Assembly: GCA_001917435.1 (NCBI GenBank)
Contig: MNEA01000151.1
Coordinates: 1-64,000, forward strand
From: Acidobacteria bacterium 13_2_20CM_2_57_6
Lineage (GTDB): Bacteria; Acidobacteriota; Terriglobia; Acidiferrales; UBA7541
DNA length: 64,000 nt
Reading direction: 5' to 3'
Position 1 is the stretch's first letter. Each line of letters starts with the position of its first letter. The notes beneath the pieces are model-generated. The model made no database searches. It worked only from the letters and a program-made list of their open reading frames with translations, and was not told where the DNA came from. Positions 36,947 through 46,667 of this stretch are shown here, one piece after another. A program made the position numbers and the translations under genes.

Positions 36947-38555
36947 CGGGGGCACCAGCTGGGAAGCAGTGAGCGGGGATTTGACGCGCGTCCGGCCGGA
37001 TGAAAAGGATGAGAAACAAGTGCGAGGGACGATCCTGACCATCGCGCCTTCGGAAGTGAAAGAGGGGGAGATCTGGATTGGCACGGACGACGGAAACATT
37101 CAGTTAACGAAAGATGCGGGGACGAGCTGGCAAAACGCTACGCCCGTGGGCGTGCCCGAGTGGAGCACGGTTAGCATCATCGAAGCGTCGCACTTCGATG
37201 CCGGGACTGCCTATGCGGCGGTCAATCGAAACGGTCTGGATGATTTGCGGCCGCACATTCTTCAAACGCGTGATTTTGGGAAAACCTGGCAGGAAAAGAT
37301 CGCTGGGATTCGGGACGGCGATTTTGTCCGGACGGTGCGAGAAGATCCGGTGCGCAAAGGGTTGCTGTACGCGGGGACGGAACGGGGAGTTTATGTTTCG
37401 TTTGATAGCGGCGAACATTGGCAATCGCTGCGGCTGAACATGCCGGTGGTGGCCATCCATGATTTGGCCGTCGAGCAGAATGACCTGGTTGCCGCGACGT
37501 ATGGCCGCTCGTTCTGGATCCTGGATGATGTTACGCCGCTGCGCCAGGCGGAGGCGCGCATGGCAGCTTCAGGCGCACATTTGTTTGCGCCGCGAACCGC
37601 CGTCCGCGTGCGGCGCGACGAAAATCAAGACACGCCGCTGCCGCCGGAAGTTCCCGCGGGAAAAAATCCTCCTGATGGCGCGATCCTGAATTACGTCTTG
37701 CCGGCGAATTCCAGCGGGGACATTCAGCTGGAAATTTACGACCAGGATGAAAAACTGGTGCGGAGTTTTTCAAGCGCGGCTGCGCCGGCCCAACCAGAGG
37801 AAGCTCCCTTCGTGGCGGAATATTGGATCGCACCTCCACAGGCTCTTTCGAAAGCGCCGGGAATGCATCGTTTTGTCTGGAATCTGCGGTACGCCGATCC
37901 ACGCGCCATGCATCCGCAGTCCCAGTACAATTATCCGATCGCCGCGATCGTGGGTTCGACGCCGCTGGCGCCGCAGGGACCGCTGGTACTGCCGGGCAGG
38001 TATGAGGTGCGGCTGAAGGCGGGCGGACAAGTTTCTCGCCAACCGCTGGAAGTCAAGATGGATCCTCGGGTGCCGGCGGCGCGCAACGAATTGCAAAGTT
38101 CGCTTGAGCTGCAACTGAAAATTTCCGCGCTGCTTGGGAAAAACTTTGACGGCTACCAGCAGGCGAAGGAACTGCGCGCACGATTGGCCGACTTGACGAA
38201 ACGCCCCAAGGAAGATCCCATAGCCGTTGCGGCCAGCACGCTGGATGCGAAAGCCGCGGCGCTTGCAGGCGAACCCACTCCGATTTTGGAGACTCCGAAG
38301 ACAACGAGCTTCATGGCCCTGAATGACGCGTTGACAGCGCTGATGGCGCTGGTCGATGGCGCGGACTTCGCGCCATCGGAAGAATCGTTCGCAGCATACC
38401 GGCGGATTTGCAAGGGAGAGAATGAAGCTCTTGCCGGTTGGCAGGAACTGAAGAACAAAGACGTGGCTACGCTGAACAAGTTGCTCGAGAAGGGCAATCT
38501 CGCTGCCTGGCCCGAGTTTTCGAATCTGACTGCTGAGACTGGCTGCGGGAACTAA
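36822..38555 (+). pseudogene. VPS10/BNR 'glycosyl hydrolase', C-terminal part of frameshifted gene
   Basis: SKYRFNWTIPLVFSPQDPYLLYLGTQFLLKTVNGGTSWEAVSGDLTRV continues the domain in another frame. Confidence 0.8.
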
Positions 38556-38715
38556 GCGGAGGTGGCAACTGAATCGTTTGCGCTGATGGTCGGATGAGAT
38601 CCTTCGCCCCGCAAACTCTTCCGGAGCGCAGAAGCCGCGCTTCGCTCAGGATGACATCGATTACACGAAGGGCCTAAGTTGCTGGCTGCCGAGGCGGAAT
38701 GTGGGAACTAAAGGC

Positions 38716-39273
38716 TTAACCAGGAGAGTTCTGAAGTTGAGTGAGATCGGCGAGGACTTCGGCGCTGTGTTTTTCGGCGTTTACATTGAGATAGGTTTTG
38801 CGGACAACGCCGGAAGGATCGATGAGAAAGGTATGGCGAGCAGAAAGTTTGGCGACGCCCAAATTTACTAGGGAATCGTAAGAGGAAGAGACTTCGTACT
38901 TTGTATCGGCAAGCAGCTTGAAACTGAGCCCTTCTTTGGCACAGAACTTTTGGTGAGTAGCTTCGTCCTGGACGCTCACACCGAGGATGATCGCGTTTTT
39001 CTGCTCGTACTGGGTGAGGTCGCGCTGGAAATTATGCGCCTCCCTGGTGCAGCCGCTGGTGAAATCCTTGGGATAAAAATAGAGCACGACCCACTTTCCG
39101 CGGAGATCATGCAGGCTGAGCGGTTTGCCGTCTTGCGAATTCAGCGTGAAGTCCGGCGCGGGGGCACCGGAGACCGGAGCTTTTTTCCCCGTGCTCATCG
39201 CGCGGACAACAGCGAATCCAAGAAGCAGAACAAATACCGCTACGAAGATTCCAATCATTTTCATCTCGCACAC
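38716..39273 (-). CDS. Peroxiredoxin (AhpC/TSA, Bcp-like), membrane-anchored or exported
   Basis: APAPDFTLNSQDGKPLSLHDLRGKWVVLYFYPKDFTSGCTREAHNFQRD; hydrophobic N-terminus. Confidence 0.92.
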   Translation of the reverse strand: MCEMKMIGIFVAVFVLLLGFAVVRAMSTGKKAPVSGAPAPDFTLNSQDGKPLSLHDLRGKWVVLYFYPKDFTSGCTREAHNFQRDLTQYEQKNAIILGVSVQDEATHQKFCAKEGLSFKLLADTKYEVSSSYDSLVNLGVAKLSARHTFLIDPSGVVRKTYLNVNAEKHSAEVLADLTQLQNSPG

Positions 39274-39310
39274 TCAATGATGCTTCGGAAGCGAAGGCCT
39301 TGCATGGTTG

Positions 39311-39895
39311 CTATTCCTTTTGGCTGAACAGACCAAAGCCCAAACGAAATTGAATGGTGTTGATGCCGGGATTTGGAGTGGCAAGCCCGGCGTTCGAAAT
39401 ATGCATATAACGGACCTCGGTGCTGATGTTGTATTTGCTGCGCAGGAAGTGCAGGCCGAATGCGCCGCCACTGGTGAAATTGATACGGGATGTTGCTTCG
39501 GGAACCTTGGTATTGGTAAAGACCGTGCCGCCGCCGATTTCGATATAAGGAACGAGGCTGCTTCGCGTGGCGAACGCCCACTTGAAGGCGAACGGATTTA
39601 CCCCCACGCCGTAAGCGGTGTTCGTTTTCTGAACCACGAGAAAGACTGGGACGGCGTCCAACACGTACTCCAAGCGGCCGCGCAGGAAGCCGGGGCCGTG
39701 CGGAGCAGTAAGGATCAAGCCGTAGCGAAAACCCGCGTTCCATATGCCGTCGCCGGATTGGCTGCCACTGATTCCGTGGCCCCCGCCGGTCCACACCTGC
39801 AATTCATGGCCGCCCTCGACAGGGCCGGCTTGCCCGCGAGCGGCCGGCGCATTCAGGAATACGGCAGACACGAGAGCCACGAAAATTTTGTTCAC
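39311..39895 (-). CDS. PagL-like acyloxyacyl hydrolase (lipid A 3-O-deacylase family)
   Basis: Signal peptide; beta-barrel-like pattern; C-terminal STEVRYMHISNAGLATPNPGINTIQFRLGFGL (H-x-S). Confidence 0.78.
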   Translation of the reverse strand: MNKIFVALVSAVFLNAPAARGQAGPVEGGHELQVWTGGGHGISGSQSGDGIWNAGFRYGLILTAPHGPGFLRGRLEYVLDAVPVFLVVQKTNTAYGVGVNPFAFKWAFATRSSLVPYIEIGGGTVFTNTKVPEATSRINFTSGGAFGLHFLRSKYNISTEVRYMHISNAGLATPNPGINTIQFRLGFGLFSQKE

Positions 39896-40007
39896 TACCG
39901 CGTCCCCTTCGGATTCTTTGATTCCCGGTACGCAGGCCTAGGTGCAAAGAAGATATAGAAAATTTGTTCGAAAGGCGAATAACTTGTAAATCGGGCCCGG
40001 ATTCCCG

Positions 40008-40036
40008 TTGACACCCGGATGTATTAAGCATAGTTT
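40008..40036 (+). promoter_or_regulatory. Putative sigma70-type promoter for porin gene
   Basis: TTGACA (40008-40013), 17-nt spacer, TAGTTT (40031-40036); TAGTTTA repeats at 40044-40050. Confidence 0.45.
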
Positions 40037-40139
40037 ACTAATATAGTTTAGTGCGATTAACCACGGTTAGGTTTGGGAGGATGTGAATTCCAGAGCGGTT
40101 CATCGTTTGGTGACCGACGGTGTTCTACAAGGTTAGCAA

Positions 40140-41621
40140 ATGGCCGCCAGTCCGGCATCGCAGGTTAGCCGCGTGGACCAAGGAAGCAGGGGAATGCAAG
40201 AGCACAAGCTGCCGTCTCGTCTCGAAATCGGGGTAATCCTTGCGACTTTGTTTTTGTGCGGTGTGCCGCGGCTGTGCGCTCAAGATACGGCTGTAACCCC
40301 GGGACAACAAGTGCACCGGGCGCCTGAGCAGAGCGCCGAAGCTGATCCGCCAACCCTATTTCCACATCCGGAGACGGACCGTTGGTGGATCTCCGGCCAG
40401 GCGAATTTTATATCGCAGTGGCATCCGGCGTTTCATTCGCCCTACCAAGGGCCACGAAGCTTGCCTCCACAGGCCCAAGATGCCACCTCGCGCGTCCTTA
40501 CGCTTTTTACCGGGGTTCGATTGACGGACACAACGGAATTCCTCTGCCACGTCCAGGAGACCGGCGGCCACGGAATCGGCGAGGCAGTTGGACTGGCGGG
40601 CGTCACCAATCTGGACATCGTGCGAAATCCTAACCTCAGCAAAGCGCCGTACATCGCTCGACTCATGTGGCACCAGGTCATTCCTCTTGGCGGCAGCAAA
40701 ATTAGCAACGCCCGGTCGCCACTCTCGCTTTTTCCCTCGCTTCCCGAACGCCGGCTCGAAATCCGGTTCGGAAAGTTCAGCCTGGCGGACCTTTTCGACA
40801 ACAATACATACGGCACAGACACCAGCTTCCAGTTCATGAACTGGACCGTAGATAACAACGGCGCGTATGACTATGCGGCAGACACGCGAGGGTTCACGTT
40901 CGCCGCGATGCTTGAATACCACGAGCGGCGCTGGGCGGTGCGATTTGCGGAAGCGTTGATGCCGAAAGTCGCCAACGGAATTCATTTGGACGCGAACATG
41001 AGCCGGGCCCACGCTGAAAATCTTGAATTCGAGTTACATGGCACCGTCTTCGGACACCAGGAAGGCATGGTGCGTTTTGTTAGTTACGTCAATCACGCCA
41101 ACATGGGGAGTTACCGCGTGGCGATCGACAATGTCCTCGCCGGGATCACACCCCAACCGGACATCACCGCCCATCCTTTACAAACCACTATCAAATACGG
41201 GTTTGGCCTCAATTTCGAACAGCCACTCAAAGACTGGATGGGAGTGTTCGGCAGGTGGGGATGGAACGAAGGACGGCATGAATCGTTCGTCTACACCGAA
41301 GTGGATGAGACGGCAGAAATAGGCGTTGCCGGCAGCGGTAGACGGTGGAACAGGAAATTCGACCGTGCCGGACTGGTTTTCGTTACGAACGGCATCTCGC
41401 GGGACCACCAGGAATATCTCGCACTCGGTGGCGCGGGATTTCTTCTGGGCGATGGCCGTCTGAACTACGGGCGCGAGAACATTGTTGAGAGCTACTATAC
41501 CGTTCACGTATGGCGCGGGATTTATCCTTCGTTTGGCGTGCAGCACATCAAGAATCCTGGGTACAACCGGGACCGCGGACCGGTAGTGGTGCCGACCTTG
41601 CGGATCCATCTGGAATTGTAG
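40140..41621 (+). CDS. Carbohydrate porin (OprB-like)
   Basis: WWISGQANFISQWHPAFHSPYQGPRSL...VFGRWGWNEGRHESFVYTEVDETAEIGV...GLVFVTNGISRDHQEYLALGGAGFLLGDGRLNYGRENIVESYY. Confidence 0.85.
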   Translation: MAASPASQVSRVDQGSRGMQEHKLPSRLEIGVILATLFLCGVPRLCAQDTAVTPGQQVHRAPEQSAEADPPTLFPHPETDRWWISGQANFISQWHPAFHSPYQGPRSLPPQAQDATSRVLTLFTGVRLTDTTEFLCHVQETGGHGIGEAVGLAGVTNLDIVRNPNLSKAPYIARLMWHQVIPLGGSKISNARSPLSLFPSLPERRLEIRFGKFSLADLFDNNTYGTDTSFQFMNWTVDNNGAYDYAADTRGFTFAAMLEYHERRWAVRFAEALMPKVANGIHLDANMSRAHAENLEFELHGTVFGHQEGMVRFVSYVNHANMGSYRVAIDNVLAGITPQPDITAHPLQTTIKYGFGLNFEQPLKDWMGVFGRWGWNEGRHESFVYTEVDETAEIGVAGSGRRWNRKFDRAGLVFVTNGISRDHQEYLALGGAGFLLGDGRLNYGRENIVESYYTVHVWRGIYPSFGVQHIKNPGYNRDRGPVVVPTLRIHLEL

Positions 41622-41765
41622 TTCCCCGTGTTGCGAAATTGCTTGGCAGCCGGGCGAAAGTCTGCTAACTAAGTGCTGCTGATTTCGTCCCAGTAATTAA
41701 GATTGGCCGTTTTGGTTCCTTCCGTTTAGAGTAGTGTCGCAAACCGTTGGGGTGGGGGAGAGTTC

Positions 41766-42566
41766 ATGAAAGCAGAGTTGCGGCGGACTCCGTTTAGGGG
41801 GTTCGCAAGCGTCTTCCGTTTTTTTCTTCTTGTGTCGGCCGCCATCGGATTTTTTTCGTCGGCCGCCCGTGCACAAACCGTTGATGAGGTCATCGCGAAA
41901 AATATTCAGGCGAAAGGCGGAGCCGACAAGCTGAAATCCGTGCGCACCATCCGCACGACGGCAAAGTTCAGCCAGGGCCCGTTTCGCGCCGAATTTCGTC
42001 AAGAAAACAAGCGCGCCGACAAGGTTCGAGAAGAACTGATCATCCAAGGTCTGGCCCAGGTGCAAGCCTACGATGGCAAGACCGGATGGCAGATTTCCCC
42101 GTTCGGCGGCCGCAAAGATCCGGAGTTGCTCTCGCAGGACGACGCTAAAAGCCTGGTCGTGGACGCAGATATCGATGGGCCGCTCGTGGATTACAAGGAG
42201 AAGGGACATAAGGCCGAGCTTGTGGGGCACGATTCGATGGAAGGAACGGATTGTTTCAAGATCAAACTGAGCATGAAAAACGGGGACGTGCGCTACTACT
42301 ATCTCGACGCGGACTCGTATCTCGAGCTGAAAGTGGAAGTTCAGACCACCATTCGCGGCGCGCTGCAGGAATCCGAGCTGTATTACGGCGACTACGAGCA
42401 GGTGAACGGCATCTATTATCCCTTTGCCGTCGAGCAAGCGCAAAAAGGCAGCGCTTCGCGGGCACAGTTCTCCGTCGAAAAAATTGAACAAAATATTCCG
42501 CTGGAAGACGCACACTTCGCGATGCCGGTGTCCAAGCCGGAGACAAAGGCGCCAGCCGGAAAGTGA
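41766..42566 (+). CDS. Outer-membrane lipoprotein-sorting (LolA-like) protein
   Basis: Signal peptide; TVDEVIAKNIQAKGGADKLKSVRTIRTTAKF...DVRYYYLDADSYLELKVEVQTTIRG. Confidence 0.78.
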   Translation: MKAELRRTPFRGFASVFRFFLLVSAAIGFFSSAARAQTVDEVIAKNIQAKGGADKLKSVRTIRTTAKFSQGPFRAEFRQENKRADKVREELIIQGLAQVQAYDGKTGWQISPFGGRKDPELLSQDDAKSLVVDADIDGPLVDYKEKGHKAELVGHDSMEGTDCFKIKLSMKNGDVRYYYLDADSYLELKVEVQTTIRGALQESELYYGDYEQVNGIYYPFAVEQAQKGSASRAQFSVEKIEQNIPLEDAHFAMPVSKPETKAPAGK

Positions 42567-42587
42567 TTTTCCATCACGCGAATATCC

Positions 42588-45500
42588 ATGGATCGACCAA
42601 GACCCCATAAACCTAGCTTCTACTTTATCGCCGAGGAATCCGCCGATATGCGCAAGTCAATCCGTTGCTTTGCTGTTGTGACGATTGTGTTTCTCGTGAC
42701 GATGATTTTCGCCGGGCCCGTGCTGGCGCAAGACGTCAAATTCGACTCGGACACCATCTCCGGCCTCGGGGCGCGGAACATCGGCTCCGCCGCCATGAGC
42801 GGGCGCGTGGCGGCGATTGCCGCGGTGAAAGAAGACGGCCGCCTGACTGTGTACCTTGGGGCAGCCAGCGGCGGCGTCTGGAAATCCTCGAACGGCGGCA
42901 CAACGTTCAAGCCGGTTTTCGACAAGGAGTCCGCGCAGTCGATTGGCGCGGTGGCGATTGATCCGCAAGCGCCGAAAACGATCTGGGCCGGCACCGGCGA
43001 GGCATGGACGCGAAACAGCGTGTCGATCGGCACAGGCATCTACAAGTCGACGGACGGCGGCGACAGTTGGACCAACATGGGGCTCCAGAACTCCGAGCGC
43101 ATCGCGAAAATCATCATCGATCCGAAAAACAGCGACACGGTTTACGCATGCGTGCCGGGAAGATTGTGGAGCGACAGCGAGGATCGCGGCGTTTACAAAA
43201 CGCCTGACGGCGGGAAGAGCTGGAACAAGATTCTGAAGGGCGCGAACCTCTCGACCGGATGTTCGATGATTTCCATGAATCCCCAAGAGCCGAAGACGCT
43301 TTTCGCAGGCATGTGGGACTTCCGGCGGAAAGGCTGGACTTTCCGATCGGGCGGCGAGAATGCCACCGCACCGAGCGGCAGCGGATTTTTCCAGACCATG
43401 GATGGCGGCGCCACGTGGAAAGAGCTGGACGACAAGAGCGCCAAAGGGTTGCCGGCGAAACCGTGGGGGCGCATTGCCGTTACGATCGCTCCGTCAAAAC
43501 CAAACGTTGTTTACGCCATGATCGAGTCGACGCGCAGCGCGCTTTTCCGCTCCGATGATGGGGGCAAAACGTGGGAAGAGCGCGACCGCAGCAATTGGAT
43601 GGTATGGCGGCCATTTTATTTCGCGAACCTGATCGTAGATCCGAAAAACGAGAACAAAGTTTACAAGCCGGACCTTACCTTGATCATGAGCGAGGACGGC
43701 GGCAGAAGTTTCAGCGGAATCGGAAACGGAGCGCACGGGGATTTCCACGATGTTTGGGTGAATCCCGACAATACCGATCACCTCATCGTCGGTGATGACG
43801 GCGGCGTTTGGTATTCCTACGATGGCGGCAATACCTGGTGGAAGGGCAATAATCTGCCGATTTCGCAGTTCTATCACGTGAGCGTGGACAACGCCGACCC
43901 CTATCACGTTTTTGGCGGGCTGCAGGACAACAGCGTGTGGGTAGGCGATTCGCAATACCCTGGCGGAATCACCAATGGCCGCTGGGAAAATATTTTTGGA
44001 GGAGACGGATTCTGGGTGTTTCCCGATCCGGCCGATGCAAACTATGTTTACGCTGAATCGCAAGGCGGCTTTATTGGGCGAGTCAATCGGGTCACGCTCG
44101 AAGGCCGTCTGATCAAGCCGGAACAGAACTACGGAGAGGGCAAGCTGCGATTCAACTGGAACACGCCAATCCATATGAGTCCGAATGAGAAGGGAACGAT
44201 TTATATTGGTGCGCAATTCCTGTTCCGCTCGCGCGACCACGGGCAATCGTGGGAGCGCATCTCTCCCGATCTCACCACCAATGATCCAGAGAAACAGAAG
44301 CAGGAAGAGTCCGGCGGTGTGACCGTGGACAATTCTTATGCCGAGATGCACACGACGATCTATTCGATCAGCGAATCGCCGCGCGATGGTCAAACGATCT
44401 GGGTTGGAACCGACGATGGAAATCTTCAGCTGACGCGCGACGGCGCGAAGTCCTGGACGAACGTCGTCGGCAATGTTCCGAATCTGCCAAAGGCCTCGTG
44501 GGTTTCGTGGGTGGAAGCCAGCTTGTATGACGCGGGCACGGCCTACGCAACGTTCGATCGCCACACGTTTGGAGACATGGAGCCGCACGTCTTCAAAACC
44601 ACCGACTACGGGAAGACTTGGACGTCCATCGTCACGGCGGACAGCGGAGTGCGCGGTTACGCGCACGTCATCAAGGAAGACACGGTGAAGCCCAATTTGC
44701 TTTTCCTCGGCACTGAGTTTGGCCTCTGGATTTCGCTGGATGGCGGCAAGCACTGGGCGCAATACAAAGGCCATGAGTTCCCGATGGTGGCCGTGCGGGA
44801 CATCGTGGTGCACCCGCGCGAATCGGATCTGGTGATCGCCACGCATGGGCGCGGCATCTGGATTGTGGATGACATCACGCCGCTGCGGAAGCTGACTCCC
44901 GAAGTCATGGCGCAAGAGGCGGTCTTCCTCCAGGCCAAGCCCGCGCAGCAGCGGTTGCCCGCGAATGGCGGCTGGGTGGAAGGAAGCGCGGTGTACACGG
45001 GGCCCAATCCTCCGGACGCGGCACTGATTACCTACTACCAGAGCAAGCGCCACATTTTTGGAAAGATGAAGCTGGAAATTTTCGACTCGCAAGGCAAGCT
45101 TGTGGACACGCTTCCTCCGAACAGCCGCCGCGGCATTAGCCGCGTGGAATGGCCCATGCGGCTGAAGGCGCCGCACGTTCCGCCCGCGGCCACGGCTGCG
45201 TTTGAAGCAGCGCAGGGTCCCAGAGTTTTGCCGGGCACGTACACGGTGAAGATGACGCGCGGCAAAGAGACTTATAGCACGCCCCTTGTGCTGGAGCTCG
45301 ATCCCCGCGCGAAGTTCACTCTGGAAGACCGCAAACTGGAATTCGACGCGGCGATGCGCCTCCACCGGCTGCTCGGAGAGATGAGCTTCGATGTCGACCG
45401 CATCAACGGCGTGCATAACGCGCTCGTGGAGCGTGGCGCAAAACTGAAGGGCGACGCCACTTTCGGCAAACGGCTGCAGGAACTCGCCGGCAAAGTGGAA

Positions 45501-45845
45501 GCCATGCGCAAGAAAATCGTGGCCACCACGGAGGGAGGCGCCATCACCGGCGAGGAGCGCATCCGCGAAAAAACGACGCAACTCTATGGCGCCGTTTTGA
45601 ATTACGAAGGACGGCCGGGGGACTATCAAATCGCGCGCATCGACTCACTGAAGAAAGAGCTGGATGACGTGGCCGGCGAGTTCGACACCTTCGTTACCAA
45701 GGAACTGCCCGCCGTGAACAAGACGCTTTCACAGAAAAAGCTGGAGCCCGTCCAGCCCCTCGATCGCAAAGCTTGGGACGCCGCCGAGGGCGAGTTTGGC
45801 GCCAGCGGTTCCGGAGCAGCCATGCTCTTCCACGAACGCGACTAA
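42588..45845 (+). CDS. VPS10/BNR-repeat 'glycosyl hydrolase', secreted
   Basis: GLGARNIGSAAMSGRVAAIAAVKEDGRLTVYLGAASGGVWKSSNGGTTFKPVFDKE; multiple BNR motifs. Start could be 42648 (MRKSIRCFAVV). Confidence 0.87.
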   Translation: MDRPRPHKPSFYFIAEESADMRKSIRCFAVVTIVFLVTMIFAGPVLAQDVKFDSDTISGLGARNIGSAAMSGRVAAIAAVKEDGRLTVYLGAASGGVWKSSNGGTTFKPVFDKESAQSIGAVAIDPQAPKTIWAGTGEAWTRNSVSIGTGIYKSTDGGDSWTNMGLQNSERIAKIIIDPKNSDTVYACVPGRLWSDSEDRGVYKTPDGGKSWNKILKGANLSTGCSMISMNPQEPKTLFAGMWDFRRKGWTFRSGGENATAPSGSGFFQTMDGGATWKELDDKSAKGLPAKPWGRIAVTIAPSKPNVVYAMIESTRSALFRSDDGGKTWEERDRSNWMVWRPFYFANLIVDPKNENKVYKPDLTLIMSEDGGRSFSGIGNGAHGDFHDVWVNPDNTDHLIVGDDGGVWYSYDGGNTWWKGNNLPISQFYHVSVDNADPYHVFGGLQDNSVWVGDSQYPGGITNGRWENIFGGDGFWVFPDPADANYVYAESQGGFIGRVNRVTLEGRLIKPEQNYGEGKLRFNWNTPIHMSPNEKGTIYIGAQFLFRSRDHGQSWERISPDLTTNDPEKQKQEESGGVTVDNSYAEMHTTIYSISESPRDGQTIWVGTDDGNLQLTRDGAKSWTNVVGNVPNLPKASWVSWVEASLYDAGTAYATFDRHTFGDMEPHVFKTTDYGKTWTSIVTADSGVRGYAHVIKEDTVKPNLLFLGTEFGLWISLDGGKHWAQYKGHEFPMVAVRDIVVHPRESDLVIATHGRGIWIVDDITPLRKLTPEVMAQEAVFLQAKPAQQRLPANGGWVEGSAVYTGPNPPDAALITYYQSKRHIFGKMKLEIFDSQGKLVDTLPPNSRRGISRVEWPMRLKAPHVPPAATAAFEAAQGPRVLPGTYTVKMTRGKETYSTPLVLELDPRAKFTLEDRKLEFDAAMRLHRLLGEMSFDVDRINGVHNALVERGAKLKGDATFGKRLQELAGKVEAMRKKIVATTEGGAITGEERIREKTTQLYGAVLNYEGRPGDYQIARIDSLKKELDDVAGEFDTFVTKELPAVNKTLSQKKLEPVQPLDRKAWDAAEGEFGASGSGAAMLFHERD

Positions 45846-45876
45846 CTACTGCGCCGCTTGCTGAGGGGGAGAGAGG

Positions 45877-46572
45877 TCAGATTGTTTTTCCGAGAAGCTG
45901 GCGAGCATACGCTGGCGCCTTGCCGGCGTCTTCATGCTTGAAATACGTGTACACGTCCACTCCCTGGCTGAGCCAGGCGTCGAAGCGTTTCCTCCAGGCC
46001 GTGATTTGCTTCGGTGTGTAATCTTCGAGGCGCAGACGGGCGTAGGTGAAGCCGGCAGTGAGCACTTCTGGAGGCGTTTGTTTGTCAGTTTCGGACAGGC
46101 AAAGAGCTGTTTTGTGCTGGCGGAGAACGGCGTAGGTTTCGTCGGTGTACCAGGACGGATGCCGGACCTCAAAGGCGAAAGCAAAAGCGTCAGGGCGAAG
46201 AGCAAGAAAGTCCTCGAGCAGCGGCCGGTCGAATTTGAAATTGGGCGGCAGTTGAACGAGGATTGGCCCGAGATGATCGCCCTCGTTTAGGACGCTGGCG
46301 ACTTCCAGGAAACGCTTCAGAGTGCTCTCGCAATTACGGAGCCTTTGGATGTGCGTGATCTGTTGGTTGGCCTTCAACGCAAAGCGGAAGCCTTCGGGAA
46401 CGGTTTTCGCCCATTGCAGGAGCACGTTCTCCGTCGGCATGCGATAGAAACTGTGATTGATCTCCACCGTCGAGAATTGCTTAGCGTAAAAGGAGAGCAT
46501 TTCGCGGTCCGGAAGCTTCTCCGGGTAGAAACTCCCCTTCCACTGTTTATACGAGTATCCAGAAGTCCCCAC
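45877..46572 (-). CDS. DUF72 domain-containing protein
   Basis: MGTSGYSYKQWKGSFYPEKLPDREMLSFYAKQFSTVEINHSFYRMP; RFALKANQQITHIQRL; FAFEVRHPSWY. Confidence 0.9.
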   Translation of the reverse strand: MGTSGYSYKQWKGSFYPEKLPDREMLSFYAKQFSTVEINHSFYRMPTENVLLQWAKTVPEGFRFALKANQQITHIQRLRNCESTLKRFLEVASVLNEGDHLGPILVQLPPNFKFDRPLLEDFLALRPDAFAFAFEVRHPSWYTDETYAVLRQHKTALCLSETDKQTPPEVLTAGFTYARLRLEDYTPKQITAWRKRFDAWLSQGVDVYTYFKHEDAGKAPAYARQLLGKTI

Positions 46573-46667
46573 AAGAAGCTGGCCCGCGCGAGGAATGGCG
46601 CACCTCCGTGCCCTGGCATTTAATCACAGACACCAGGCCCGTAAAAGGCGGGACGCGCTCATTGCAT

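Noticed and set aside
43494-45629. 711-aa minus-strand ORF
   Set aside because: Antisense shadow of the VPS10/BNR gene 42588-45845; Arg/His-rich composition without domain motifs, produced by high-GC codon bias.
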